NCBI GenBank assembly: GCA_013153135.1
Contig: JAADFA010000008.1
Location: forward strand, 1-26,971
Reading direction: 5' to 3'
Length of the DNA stretch: 26,971 bases
Source: Chloroflexota bacterium
Lineage (GTDB): Bacteria > Chloroflexota > Anaerolineae > Anaerolineales > DRMV01
Under the pieces are notes generated by a model. It was given only the letters and a program-made list of their open reading frames with translations, was not told the origin of the DNA and made no database searches. Each line of letters starts with the position of its first letter. The stretch's first letter is position 1. Position numbers and translations under genes: made by a program. Below are positions 13,905 through 21,696 of this stretch, piece after piece.

Positions 13905-15914
13905 TTCAACCCATTCGCGCCGGGCAAAGCCCACCAGCTCTTCTTGCGGGTTCATGGCTCGAGTCACCTCGAGCAAGAGTAGGCCCGCAGTGGTTACCGA
14001 GTTTTGGCCGATGAACCCGGCTACGCGCGCGGCCTTGAGCGCGTTGTCAAAGGCTTCTTTGCTCAAGCCGCTGCGTTTCCATGCTTCTTCGATGTTGCGT
14101 GGCAATACCCGGACCTTGCGCTCCTTTACGTAAAGGGTGCCCACGCTGCGGAGCGCCTCCAACACCCGCACGATGATGGGGTTGACCGGGTTGCCAAAGC
14201 CCTCGGGCACACCAGCCAGGGCTTCATCGAGCAGCTGGCCGGCTTCGGTTTCGACCACGTTACCGTCGGGTAGCATTTCGATAAAGTGCCGCGCTTCCAG
14301 CTTTTCTAACGCCCAGCGAATGCGCTCGGGATCTTCCCCGCGGGCTTGGAGCTTGTCGTAGACTTCGTCCACGGTCATGCCTCGCGCGGGGATGACGTGG
14401 AAGACTTCCATCTCGAACTTGGTTAGATGCGGCTTGCGGGTGAGGGTTTCGGCCAGGTGGGCATAGAGCCAACCGCTCTTGGTCGGCTCGGCCACACCGA
14501 TCAGGCCTGCGTCGTGAGCCTCTTGCCACCAATCCATTGCAGGCGCGGAGAACATCTTGCGGGTCATGGTGATGGCTTTGACCGCAGTCGAGGAGATGTC
14601 CCGCTCTTTGCCCGCTTGTTCTTCCAGTACCTGGTAACCGATGGGCGTGATGGTGTAGACTTCGTACCCGCGCTTATCCTCGTCGCTCTGGATAAAGTTG
14701 AAAGATTCGAGGCTGTAAAGGGTTTCGCGCAACGTGAAGTTATCATCGTACCAGCGGGCCAAGTCCTTGGCCTCCGCGAACTGTTGCGCAATGGCTTGGT
14801 ATTTCTTGGGCATTTCCTTGATGCGCCGGCCGTACCGTTCAAGCAAAGCCTTGTATTCCTTGATCTTGCGGTCGATCATCTCCCGGCGCAAGCGATAGAA
14901 CGTGGGGATTTCATCCTCGTTGCCCGTCTGCTCGTACTTCTTCCACAGGGTGTCGATGGTGCGCAGCACCTCGACCTCTTCGGCTTCGATGGCCAACGTC
15001 CACACGTCCTTGCGCGGGCCATCCCACCAGAGGCGAAAAGCTTCCAGCGCCCACTCGCCTGCAGGCAAGAGCTCGCCATCCGCACCCACGTAGCCTAGGG
15101 CCTGCAGCCGAGCCAGGGACTTGTCGCTTACGTCTTCTCCGTCCACATAGCGGCTCAAGGTCCACAGGATCTCTTCCGAGAAGACAGTGCCCGTCCCAAA
15201 GCCGCCCAATGTGAGCGCCTGCTTGACGGCCTGGCCCAAGGCCGTAAACGCGAACGCGTCGGACGCGGGCACGCTGTACGCGATGAGGCGCATGGCCTCG
15301 AGCAGGTGCTCTTCGTGGGATCCGGTCGGCAGGCGGTCGGCTGGTGCGGGCCCAACGGGCGTCTTGCGGATGAATTCGGCCAGTTCCTCCGAGATGATGA
15401 GCCGTGGGTGTGCCCGCAGGTAGATCTCTAAGACGTGCCGCCCCGCTTCGCTCAGGATGACGTATTCTTGCTTTTTCTCGGTATCGCGTACACGGACGGC
15501 CAGCCCGCGCGCCATGAGCGCGGCCTCGGCTTTAGGCCCCACGCGCTCCGCGCGCGCAGCCGCGTCCAGCATCGCAATAACCTCGCTTCCGATCCAGCGC
15601 CAGTCATCGGGCCAGTTCTCGGGTTTATCCAAACCGTGGCCTTCCAGAATGACCAGCTCGCCGCCAACTTCAGCTTCGTCTTCTGTGTAGGCTTTTGGGC
15701 CCCATGCGTACAGATCGCGCAGCAACAGTGCGAGCTCCGTACCTGAGTAGGTGAGCACCCAACGGATGGGCGTCTGTTGACGCACCAGGCCGGCGCGTTC
15801 CAGCTCGCGGTACGTGGGCAGCTCGTCGACGTCGATGGTGGTGTAGGGTTTGCGCTCTTCTTGATCCTTGAGCAAGCGTTCAAGGGCGATCGCGTGCTCT
15901 TTCCGGATGATCAT
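13899..15914 (-). CDS. Large multi-winged-helix protein resembling DUF505
   Basis: 671 residues, soluble, highly charged, no signal peptide or membrane segment. The sequence repeats a winged-helix-like pattern several times: ELERAGLVRQQ...WVLTYSGTELALLL (about 37-68), MARGLAVRV...YVILSEAGRHVLEIYL (about 133-168), RLQALGYVGADGELLPAGEWALEAF (about 270-300), LESFNFIQSDEDKRGYEVYTITPIGYQVLEE (about 405-440) and LEARHFIEMLPDGNVVETEAGQLLDEAL (about 545-575). A central Lys/Glu-rich helix (about 318-370) may be a coiled coil. The start and the repeat pattern resemble DUF505, found mainly in archaea and thermophiles, but I cannot confirm this by search. No catalytic motif is seen. The ATG at 15914 has GGAGG seven bases upstream. 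It follows the 240-aa partner gene by 39 bp in one operon. Confidence 0.75.
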   Translation of the reverse strand: MIIRKEHAIALERLLKDQEERKPYTTIDVDELPTYRELERAGLVRQQTPIRWVLTYSGTELALLLRDLYAWGPKAYTEDEAEVGGELVILEGHGLDKPENWPDDWRWIGSEVIAMLDAAARAERVGPKAEAALMARGLAVRVRDTEKKQEYVILSEAGRHVLEIYLRAHPRLIISEELAEFIRKTPVGPAPADRLPTGSHEEHLLEAMRLIAYSVPASDAFAFTALGQAVKQALTLGGFGTGTVFSEEILWTLSRYVDGEDVSDKSLARLQALGYVGADGELLPAGEWALEAFRLWWDGPRKDVWTLAIEAEEVEVLRTIDTLWKKYEQTGNEDEIPTFYRLRREMIDRKIKEYKALLERYGRRIKEMPKKYQAIAQQFAEAKDLARWYDDNFTLRETLYSLESFNFIQSDEDKRGYEVYTITPIGYQVLEEQAGKERDISSTAVKAITMTRKMFSAPAMDWWQEAHDAGLIGVAEPTKSGWLYAHLAETLTRKPHLTKFEMEVFHVIPARGMTVDEVYDKLQARGEDPERIRWALEKLEARHFIEMLPDGNVVETEAGQLLDEALAGVPEGFGNPVNPIIVRVLEALRSVGTLYVKERKVRVLPRNIEEAWKRSGLSKEAFDNALKAARVAGFIGQNSVTTAGLLLLEVTRAMNPQEELVGFARREWVEG

Positions 15915-15953
15915 GGGTCTGCCTCCATGGTGTCAGGGTTTGCATCTGGTGGG

Positions 15954-16676
15954 TTAGTCCAACGCGGCCAGGAGCTTGTCCACCCGTTCCGCGATATCTA
16001 CATCGAACAAGTGAATGGTGGGCAAGAGCCAAGTCACAATGTAGCGGTCGTCACCGTCTTTGTTCTTGCCGAAGTAGACCAGCGTAAAGCGGCCCACTTT
16101 GGTGCGTTTGCGCAGCAAGTCACCGGCCTCGCGCAACGCACGGCGCATCTTATGCGGCAGGTTCTCGAAGCTATAGGCTTTGCCCTGCTCCCCGCGCTTT
16201 TGGATAAATTCTGTGGTCAGACCGCTAGAGTGAAAGGCTTCCAGCAATTTGCCGAAGCCCTGCTTCTTGAAATAGGCCAAGAGCAGTTCGGCCGCGGGCA
16301 GGCTGAAGAGCAGGGTCTCTTCGCCATGGGCCGCGCGGTAATACGCACGGATAACACCTCGGCGATCTTCTAGGCCAACCCGGATAAGCAGCTTCGCGCC
16401 TTTGGGAAGGGAGCGCAGAACTTCTTTCACCTCAAAGGTCTCGCCTGCTTCTTCGTACACGTCGCCCGCTGCCCGGGCGTCTTCACTGCGCGCGACGAAG
16501 ATCGCTTCTTCACCCCCGCGCAAACCGCTGAGCAAGTCAAAGCCCCATGCTTTCAGGCTGCGGAGCTTGACCTCGGTCTCTTCGGGGATCTCATCCCATC
16601 GTTCACGGACAAACGTGTTCAATGCGCGTTGATGTTGCCGTTTGAGCTCTTCCGCGCTCATCTTGCGGCGCCCCAT
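15954..16676 (-). CDS. Unknown 240-aa partner of the DUF505-like protein
   Basis: 240 residues, soluble and highly charged. The N-terminus is basic and helical (MGRRKMSAEELKRQHQRALNTFVRERW). The middle alternates strands and loops (EEAIFVARSEDARAAGDVYEE, AKLLIRVGLEDRRGVIRAYY). The C-terminal third has an Arg/Lys-rich helix (LPHKMRRALREAGDLLRKRTK) followed by strands (VGRFTLVYFGKNKDGDDRYIVTWLLP). I recognise no family and see no catalytic signature. The basic ends would suit nucleic-acid or ribosome contact, but that is a guess. GAGGAGG precedes the ATG at 16676. It is the first gene of the operon, with a repeat-bearing control region upstream shared with the divergent COG2403 gene. The tight pairing suggests both proteins work together. 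Confidence 0.75.
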   Translation of the reverse strand: MGRRKMSAEELKRQHQRALNTFVRERWDEIPEETEVKLRSLKAWGFDLLSGLRGGEEAIFVARSEDARAAGDVYEEAGETFEVKEVLRSLPKGAKLLIRVGLEDRRGVIRAYYRAAHGEETLLFSLPAAELLLAYFKKQGFGKLLEAFHSSGLTTEFIQKRGEQGKAYSFENLPHKMRRALREAGDLLRKRTKVGRFTLVYFGKNKDGDDRYIVTWLLPTIHLFDVDIAERVDKLLAALD

Positions 16677-16723
16677 GTGTGTGCCTCCTCAGTGAAGATA
16701 TGGCCCGCCTCGCGGGCGCTTTG

Positions 16724-16729
16724 GTTATA
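16724..16729 (-). promoter_or_regulatory. Probable -10 of the two-gene DUF505-like operon
   Basis: TATAAC on the minus strand, 48 bp before the ATG. No -35 match is seen at 16-18 bp; that space is taken by an inverted repeat, as in activator-dependent or repressed promoters. Confidence 0.4.
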
Positions 16730-16733
16730 CCCG

Positions 16734-16752
16734 ATGCCTGTTGAAAAGGCAT
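16734..16752. repeat. Inverted repeat ATGCCT-N7-AGGCAT in the control region
   Basis: A perfect 6-bp inverted repeat that overlaps the spacer and -35 position of the minus-strand promoter. It is a candidate operator. Confidence 0.45.
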
Positions 16753-16760
16753 TGGCAGGA

Positions 16761-16778
16761 TGTAAGAAAACTGTAAGA
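16761..16778. promoter_or_regulatory. Direct repeat TGTAAGA-N4-TGTAAGA (response-regulator-like site)
   Basis: Two identical heptamers are repeated every 11 bp, one helical turn, which is the 7-4-7 layout of PhoB/OmpR-family binding sites. It is centred about 52 bp upstream of the inferred minus-strand start and also lies ahead of the plus-strand COG2403 gene. Confidence 0.45.
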
Positions 16779-16826
16779 CCGCTTGAACGGTGATGAGCAT
16801 CCCTAGCCCGCGGGCAGGCAACCCCG

Positions 16827-16832
16827 TATGAT
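16827..16832 (+). promoter_or_regulatory. Possible -10 of the COG2403 gene
   Basis: TATGAT (five of six consensus bases) about 50 bp before the ATG at 16883. The -35 position is occupied by the GC palindrome GCCCGCGGGC rather than by a consensus hexamer. Confidence 0.35.
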
Positions 16833-16882
16833 GAAAGTGTAACCCATCTTTGTCGGAAGAGGACGCGTTCGGGAGGTGAGGT

Positions 16883-18214
16883 ATGAGACCGCGACGGGTC
16901 ATTATCATGGGTGCAGCAGGCCGGGATTTCCACAATTTCAATATGGTCTTCCGGAACGACCCGGATACGCGCGTAATCGCATTCACCGCGACTCAAATTC
17001 CCAATATTGCAGGGCGACGCTACCCGCCTGAACTGGCAGGGCCTCTGTACCCTGACGGGATCCCCATCTATCCCGAAGACGAGCTGGACGCATTGATTCA
17101 AGCCCATCAGGTAGATGAAGTGGTGTTTGCCTACAGCGATGTGTCGCATGAATACGTGATGCATCGCGCCTCACGAGCCTTGGCTGCAGGGGCGGACTTC
17201 CGCCTTTTGGGCCCACGAGCCACCATGTTGCGGGCGTCCAAGCCGGTCATCGCGGTGACAGCCGCGCGTACAGGGAGCGGCAAAAGCCAAACCACCCGGC
17301 GCATCGCGCAACAGTTGCGCGCGTGGGGCTATCGCGTTGTTGTTGTGCGTCATCCCATGCCCTACGGCGATTTAGCCCAACAGGCGGTGCAACGTTTCGC
17401 CTCCTTCGAGGATTTGGACCGTTATCAGTGCACTATTGAGGAACGGGAGGAGTACGAGCCTCATTTACAAAATGGCTTGGTTGTGTATGCAGGTGTTGAT
17501 TATGCGCGTATCCTTGAGCAAGCCCAGGCCGAGGCCGATGTGTTGCTTTGGGATGGAGGCAACAACGATCTGCCTTTCTTTTGGCCCGATCTGCATATCG
17601 TCGTTGTCGACCCCCATCGGCCAGGGCACGAACGTCAGTATCACCCTGGCGAGACCAATGTACGCATGGCTCATGTGGCAATTATCAACAAAGTCGTGAC
17701 CGCGACGCCCGAGGGTATTCAGCAAGTGCGGGCGAACGTGCGTGCGCTCAACCCGCACGCGACCATTATTGAAGCTGCATCGCCCATTTTTGTAGACGAT
17801 CCTGCAGCCATTCGGGGACGCCGGGTTGTGGTGGTTGAGGATGGGCCCACGTTGACCCATGGCGAGATGGCTTACGGCGCGGGGTATCTGGCCGCGCAGC
17901 GTTTTGGCGCTGCGGCCATTGTGGACCCGCGGCCCTACGCCGTCGCGAGCCTACAGGAGGTCTATCAACGCTATCCGCACATAGGTCCTGTCTTGCCCGC
18001 GATGGGTTACGGTTTAGAGCAAATCCGAGATCTCGAGGCCACGTTGAACCGTGTGGACGCGGACGTGATCCTCGCCGCGACCCCCATTGACTTGGCCCGT
18101 TTGGTGCGCGTGAACAAGCCCGTGTTGCGCGTGCGTTACGAACTTCAGGAAATCGGTCAGCCTACGTTGGCCGATGTGTTGCGCGAACGAGGATTTGGCC
18201 CACGGCAGCAGTAA
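16883..18214 (+). CDS. COG2403 / cyclic 2,3-diphosphoglycerate synthetase-like protein
   Basis: 443 residues. The first 115 residues look like a nucleotide-binding fold (RVIIMGAAGRDFHNFN ... VDEVVFAYSDVSHEYVMHRAS). A second domain starts with VIAVTAARTGSGKSQTTRRIAQQL (P-loop at 128-135) and continues with VLLWDGGNNDLPFF and IVVVDPHRPGHE. These blocks fit the COG2403 'predicted GTPase' family that includes cyclic 2,3-diphosphoglycerate synthetase of thermophilic methanogens, which makes the thermoprotectant cDPG from 2,3-DPG and ATP. Family membership is likely; the reaction in this organism is inference, as bacterial members are mostly uncharacterised. The ATG at 16883 has GGAGGTGAGG upstream. 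It is a single-gene unit, divergent from the DUF505-like operon. Confidence 0.82.
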   Translation: MRPRRVIIMGAAGRDFHNFNMVFRNDPDTRVIAFTATQIPNIAGRRYPPELAGPLYPDGIPIYPEDELDALIQAHQVDEVVFAYSDVSHEYVMHRASRALAAGADFRLLGPRATMLRASKPVIAVTAARTGSGKSQTTRRIAQQLRAWGYRVVVVRHPMPYGDLAQQAVQRFASFEDLDRYQCTIEEREEYEPHLQNGLVVYAGVDYARILEQAQAEADVLLWDGGNNDLPFFWPDLHIVVVDPHRPGHERQYHPGETNVRMAHVAIINKVVTATPEGIQQVRANVRALNPHATIIEAASPIFVDDPAAIRGRRVVVVEDGPTLTHGEMAYGAGYLAAQRFGAAAIVDPRPYAVASLQEVYQRYPHIGPVLPAMGYGLEQIRDLEATLNRVDADVILAATPIDLARLVRVNKPVLRVRYELQEIGQPTLADVLRERGFGPRQQ

Positions 18215-18246
18215 GGTATGTGCGCATCCCTGCTCGGTTAACCTCC

Positions 18247-18272
18247 AAGGGCCCGGCACGCGCCGGGCCCTT
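18247..18272. terminator. GC-rich hairpin between convergent genes
   Basis: AAGGGCCCGGC (18247-18257), loop ACGC, GCCGGGCCCTT (18262-18272) is a perfect 11-bp stem placed between the COG2403 stop (18214) and the alanine dehydrogenase stop (18294). The T-tract is very short on both sides, so it may need other factors. Confidence 0.65.
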
Positions 18273-18293
18273 GCGCGACCAGCCACTTGGGGT

Positions 18294-19406
18294 TTAGAGG
18301 AGTTTCTCCAAAGGTGTGTAGGGCAAGTTAAAGGCCTCCGCGACGGCGGGGTGGGTGAGGTGGCCCTTGTAGGTATTCACCCCTCGGGCCAGCGCGGGAT
18401 CTTGGGTGACGGCCTCTTTAAAGCCCAAGTCGGCCAATTTGAGCGCGTACGGCAGTGTCGCGTTGGAGAGGCCGTACGTTGACGTGCGCGGTACCGCGCC
18501 AGGCATGTTGGTCACGCCGTAGTGGATGACGCCATCCACGACAAAGGTGGGATTACTGTGCGTCGTCGGCCGCATGGTTTCCACACATCCGCCTTGGTCA
18601 ATAGAGACGTCCACAATGACGCTGCCTGGTTTCATGAGCTTGATGTGCTCGCGGCGCACCAGCTTCGGCGCCCGGGCCCCAGGGATGAGCACCGCGCCGA
18701 TGACCAGATCGGCCACGCGGATGGAGTCGGTGATGTTGCGCGGGTTCGAGGCCAAGGTGGTCAGGTTGCCGTGGAGTACGTCATCCAGGTAGCGGAGCCG
18801 GTCTGGGTTCTTTTCGATGATGATAACGTGTGCGCCCATACCCAGCGCGATTTTGGCCGCGTTGAAGCCCACCGTGCCGCCGCCGATGATGAGCACATCC
18901 GCGGGTCGCACTCCGGGGATGCCACTGAGCAGTTTTCCCCGACCACCGTGGGCCTTTTCCAGATAATGCGCACCTACCTGGACGGACATACGGCCTGCTA
19001 CCTCGCTCATGGGTGTGAGCAAGGGTAACCGACCGTCATCCAGTTCTACGGTTTCATAGGCAATGGCGGTAACCTTGCGCTTAAGCAGCTCGTGAGTCAG
19101 TTCCTCTTCAGCCGCGAGGTGCAGGTACGTGAACAAAATGAGCCCTTCCCGCAAGAAGGGATATTCTTGGGGTTGCGGCTCCTTCACTTTCATGATCATA
19201 TCGGCTTGGGTCCACACGTCCGCGGCTGTGGGCAGGACCTCCGCACCGCTTTGGCGGTACTCGTCGTCGGAGAAGCCGCTGCCCTCGCCGGCCCCGGCTT
19301 GCACCAACACCCGATGGCCGTGTTGGACCAATTGCTCGACACCGCCCGGTGTCATCGCGACCCGGTACTCATTGTCCTTAATTTCCTTGGGGATTCCGAT
19401 AATCAT
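18294..19406 (-). CDS. ald: Alanine dehydrogenase
   Basis: 370 residues, full family length. It starts with MIIGIPKEIKDNEYRVAMTPGG and carries the conserved substrate-site residues R15, K75 (MKVKEP) and H96 (YLHLA). The NAD-binding Rossmann motif GGGTVGFNAAKIALGMGA is at 175-192, and VDVSIDQGGCVET and HYGVTNMPGAVPRTST lie in the C-terminal half. The enzyme interconverts L-alanine and pyruvate plus ammonia with NAD(H) in the cytoplasm. GGAGG lies ahead of the ATG at 19406. It follows the nucleotidyltransferase gene by 21 bp with no terminator, so the two are co-transcribed, although no pathway link is obvious. Confidence 0.96.
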   Translation of the reverse strand: MIIGIPKEIKDNEYRVAMTPGGVEQLVQHGHRVLVQAGAGEGSGFSDDEYRQSGAEVLPTAADVWTQADMIMKVKEPQPQEYPFLREGLILFTYLHLAAEEELTHELLKRKVTAIAYETVELDDGRLPLLTPMSEVAGRMSVQVGAHYLEKAHGGRGKLLSGIPGVRPADVLIIGGGTVGFNAAKIALGMGAHVIIIEKNPDRLRYLDDVLHGNLTTLASNPRNITDSIRVADLVIGAVLIPGARAPKLVRREHIKLMKPGSVIVDVSIDQGGCVETMRPTTHSNPTFVVDGVIHYGVTNMPGAVPRTSTYGLSNATLPYALKLADLGFKEAVTQDPALARGVNTYKGHLTHPAVAEAFNLPYTPLEKLL

Positions 19407-19427
19407 GGCAAACCCTCCAGCAGAGTT

Positions 19428-20441
19428 TCAAGCGAGCGACGCGCTGGCCACGCGGCTGTGATCACCTATATTGAACACCCCACGCGAATCTTGGACACGG
19501 GCATGACGTCCAATTAGGCTATTTGTCAGGATGACGTTTGTCAGCTCCGCGTGGTGCGCTACAATGCTATCACGTACGACGCTGCCCTCCACCCGCGCGC
19601 CAGGTCCAATGGTCGCGTAAGGCCCAATGACGGACTGGGTGACCTCCGCACTCGGGTCGATGTAGACCGGTGGGATCACCACGATGCCCGGACGCAGGGC
19701 TTCCGCGGTATTCGCCCGGCCGTGGTCGAGCAGGTAGCGATTGAGGGCCAGCAGCGCGTCGGGCGTGCCCGCGTCCATCCACTCGGTCACTCGGATGGGC
19801 TTGAGCCGTAAGCGGCCCGCTTCCAGGAGCAGGTTGATCGCGTCGGCGATGTAATACTCGCCCCGCGTTCGAATATCGCGCGCCAATTGCTCGCTCACTG
19901 CCTCGGCCAGGTCCTCCCCGCGCGGGAAGTAGTAGGCCCCGACGACGGCCAGCTTGTGCTCTGTGGTCTCGGGTTTTTCGACAATGCGGGTGACATAGCC
20001 CTGGTCGTCCAAAAACGCGATGCCGAATCGGCGCGGGTCTTCGACCTCTCGCACCCAGATATAGCCCTCTTCGGGCCCGTTGGCGAGAAACGTGAAATCC
20101 GTCTCTAGCACCGTGTCCGCGAACAGGACCAGGGTGGGACCGTGTAAGTGCTCACGCGCGAGATAAAGCGCGTGGGATTGCCCCAAGGCTTCCGGTTGCT
20201 CAACATAGGTCACGCGTAGATCTGGGTGTTCCCGCGCCATATAGTCACGGATTTGTTCGCCTAAGTAGCCAATAATGAAGACATAATGAACATCCTGAGG
20301 AGGTAACTGTTGAAAACCGCGCAAAATGTGCCCTAAAATCGTATCGCCAGCCACGTAGACCAGAGGCTTAGGCTTGCTCCATGTATGTGGACGTAAACGG
20401 GTACCTAACCCTGCCATGGGAAGAACAACGGTCAACGCCAT
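19428..20441 (-). CDS. Sugar-phosphate nucleotidyltransferase with beta-helix tail
   Basis: 337 residues. The N-terminal NTP_transferase domain has the signature LPMAGLGTRLRPHTWSKPKP (8-27), a metal-binding site near LFADT and product-loop elements (VEKPET, GAYYF). From about residue 250 there are hexapeptide left-handed beta-helix repeats (VIPPVYIDPSAEVTQ, VIGPYATIGPGARVEG, VVRDSIV), as in bifunctional or regulatory GlmU/RfbA-like enzymes. It makes an NDP-sugar from a sugar-1-phosphate; glucose-1-phosphate with dTTP or UTP is most likely but cannot be decided. AGGAGG precedes the ATG at 20441. It is the first gene of a unit with ald. Confidence 0.9.
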   Translation of the reverse strand: MALTVVLPMAGLGTRLRPHTWSKPKPLVYVAGDTILGHILRGFQQLPPQDVHYVFIIGYLGEQIRDYMAREHPDLRVTYVEQPEALGQSHALYLAREHLHGPTLVLFADTVLETDFTFLANGPEEGYIWVREVEDPRRFGIAFLDDQGYVTRIVEKPETTEHKLAVVGAYYFPRGEDLAEAVSEQLARDIRTRGEYYIADAINLLLEAGRLRLKPIRVTEWMDAGTPDALLALNRYLLDHGRANTAEALRPGIVVIPPVYIDPSAEVTQSVIGPYATIGPGARVEGSVVRDSIVAHHAELTNVILTNSLIGRHARVQDSRGVFNIGDHSRVASASLA

Positions 20442-20483
20442 AAGGTCCTCCTGGGATGAGGTTGCGCCCGAGGCTCGATGAAT

Positions 20484-20492
20484 ATTTTACCA
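20484..20492 (-). promoter_or_regulatory. Extended -10 promoter of the nucleotidyltransferase gene
   Basis: TGG-TAAAAT on the minus strand, giving a leader of roughly 36 nt. No clear -35 is found 16-18 bp upstream. Confidence 0.5.
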
Positions 20493-20589
20493 GTTGGTTA
20501 GAGCCTGAGGGCCGCGCTGAAGTTCATAAATATGCTTTGCAGAATTTGTCCAAATGCCCACGACCAAAATGCTTGCTTAAACTTCATGC

Positions 20590-20626
20590 TGACCGAGGCC
20601 GGCGGTCATGGGGGCAACCATGACCG
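20590..20626. repeat. Mutually exclusive hairpins, 6-bp and 9-bp stems
   Basis: CGGTCATGG (20603-20611) pairs perfectly with CCATGACCG (20618-20626). Its left half CGGTCA (20603-20608) can instead pair with TGACCG (20590-20595). No T-tract follows. It could be a double operator or a structured leader; neither strand has an obvious target gene nearby except the nucleotidyltransferase. Confidence 0.55.
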
Positions 20627-20851
20627 TGGGGAACCCTGACGTGCTGCTAAACAAATTCCGCCCAAGCCGTGGGCCGAGACCTGCCGCTCGAGCACGGGCG
20701 CTCTGGTCCACGGTAGCGCTTGTACGCATTGGGCTTTTGGGCGTTTACCTTGCCTTGCGTCCCCTGGGGGCTATAGTGGTCGCGAGCCGGGAGGAGTTGG
20801 GCGCGCGCAGAGGGGGCAAGATACGATTGTGTCTGGCTTGGGCTACACACA

Positions 20852-20889
20852 AAAAGCGGAGACCGACCGGGTATAGGCGGTCGGTCTCC
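20852..20889 (-). terminator. Intrinsic terminator of the CBS-ACT gene
   Basis: GGAGACCGACCG (20858-20869) and CGGTCGGTCTCC (20878-20889) form a perfect 12-bp stem. On the minus strand it is followed by GCTTTTTGTGTG. It lies about 120 bp past the stop codon at 21007. Confidence 0.8.
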
Positions 20890-20972
20890 GTGCGGCAGCC
20901 TGTCGCCTGTGTGCGTGGCGGGCCCTTTGCCCCCTGGCCGCCGCGTCCCCGGACGACAAGGCTTAAAAGCCT

Positions 20973-20999
20973 CGGGACAGGGCGCTCGTCCCCGTCCCG
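20973..20999 (-). other. Hairpin directly after the CBS-ACT stop codon
   Basis: CGGGAC-a-GGG (20973-20982) pairs with CCC-c-GTCCCG (20990-20999), with one mismatch. On the minus strand it is followed by the palindrome AGGCTTTTAAGCCT. It may be a first, weaker terminator or a 3'-end stabiliser. Confidence 0.45.
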
Positions 21000-21006
21000 G
21001 AAGGCT

Positions 21007-21660
21007 CTACTTGGGATGAACCGTGCGTACGTCAACCAGCTCGACGCCGGTGCGTTCCAGCGCGTTCTGAATCGCGTCCGACGTGGCGTCGCGGATCTTC
21101 ATCACAACAAATTTGCTCGCGGGATCATCACCCTCAAAGGTGCTTAGGGAGACAATGTTGCCACCAACCTCGGCTACGGCCTGGGTGATCTTGGCCAGCT
21201 CGCCAGGCACGTCAGGGGCCAACAAGGTCACACGAACCCCGGGAACCCGTGCCCCCATCAACTCAAGAAAGACCTTAAACAGGTCGCTCTCGGTGATAAT
21301 GCCCACGACCTTGTCCCCGCGCATCACCGGCAGGCCACCAACCTTGTGGTCGACCATAATGCGGGCGGCCTCTTCCAGGCAGGTGTCTTCCTGCACGGTG
21401 ATAACGTCCTTGGTCATGATCTCCCCGACCGTAATTTTGCTGATGTAGTAATTCAGTTCCCAAATGCTCAGGCTGGTGGCCGAGGAGGGCGACGCGTGCA
21501 AAATGTCCTTCTCCGCGACAATTCCAACCAGTTTGCCGTGCTTATCCACAACAGGTAAGCGGCGGATGCGCTCCCGCCGCATGATTTCCAAGGCATCTAC
21601 GATGGAAACGTCCGGCGTGACGGTAATGACGGGGTGCGACATGCGATCTTTGACGAACAT
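21007..21660 (-). CDS. CBS-CBS-ACT regulatory protein (AcuB-like)
   Basis: 217 residues. The first CBS domain (about 1-60) begins FVKDRMSHPVITVTPDVSIVDALEIMRRERIRRLPVVD. The second (about 78-137) begins VGEIMTKDVITVQEDTCLEEAARIMVDHKVGGLPVM. A C-terminal ACT domain follows (about 146-217, VRVTLLAPDVPGELAKITQAVAEVGGNIVSLST). CBS pairs bind adenine nucleotides and ACT domains bind amino acids, so this is a stand-alone cytoplasmic ligand sensor of the AcuB kind; its target is unknown. The ATG at 21660 has AAGGAGGG upstream; the longer frame adds 27 residues that are promoter DNA (it contains the -10). It is divergent from the HerA-like gene. Confidence 0.92.
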   Translation of the reverse strand: MFVKDRMSHPVITVTPDVSIVDALEIMRRERIRRLPVVDKHGKLVGIVAEKDILHASPSSATSLSIWELNYYISKITVGEIMTKDVITVQEDTCLEEAARIMVDHKVGGLPVMRGDKVVGIITESDLFKVFLELMGARVPGVRVTLLAPDVPGELAKITQAVAEVGGNIVSLSTFEGDDPASKFVVMKIRDATSDAIQNALERTGVELVDVRTVHPK

Positions 21661-21696
21661 AAGGCCCTCCTTGCCCGGGGATGCTGTTCCACCTTC

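Larger units (their letters stand above)
20493..21006. other. Gene-free region with hairpins
   Basis: The 565 bp between the nucleotidyltransferase and CBS genes (20442-21006) contain no convincing protein gene. A plus-strand frame at 20608-21147 has no ribosome site, is Arg/Pro-rich without a domain, and overlaps the CBS gene antisense. What is visible is a pair of alternative hairpins (20590-20626), a weak promoter-like sequence (TTGCCT-16-TATAGT, 20750-20777, plus strand), and two minus-strand hairpins behind the CBS gene. Confidence 0.6.

Noticed and set aside
18247..18272. Riboswitch or attachment site at the GC palindrome
   Set aside because: It lies between two convergent stop codons and is explained more simply as a shared terminator hairpin.
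20750..20777. Promoter-like TTGCCT-16-TATAGT on the plus strand
   Set aside because: It faces no gene and runs into the minus-strand terminator; it could drive a small RNA, but nothing else supports one.
20608..21147. 179-codon plus-strand frame in the gene-free region
   Set aside because: No ribosome site, Arg/Pro-rich composition without a domain, and it spans a terminator hairpin and the end of the CBS gene antisense.
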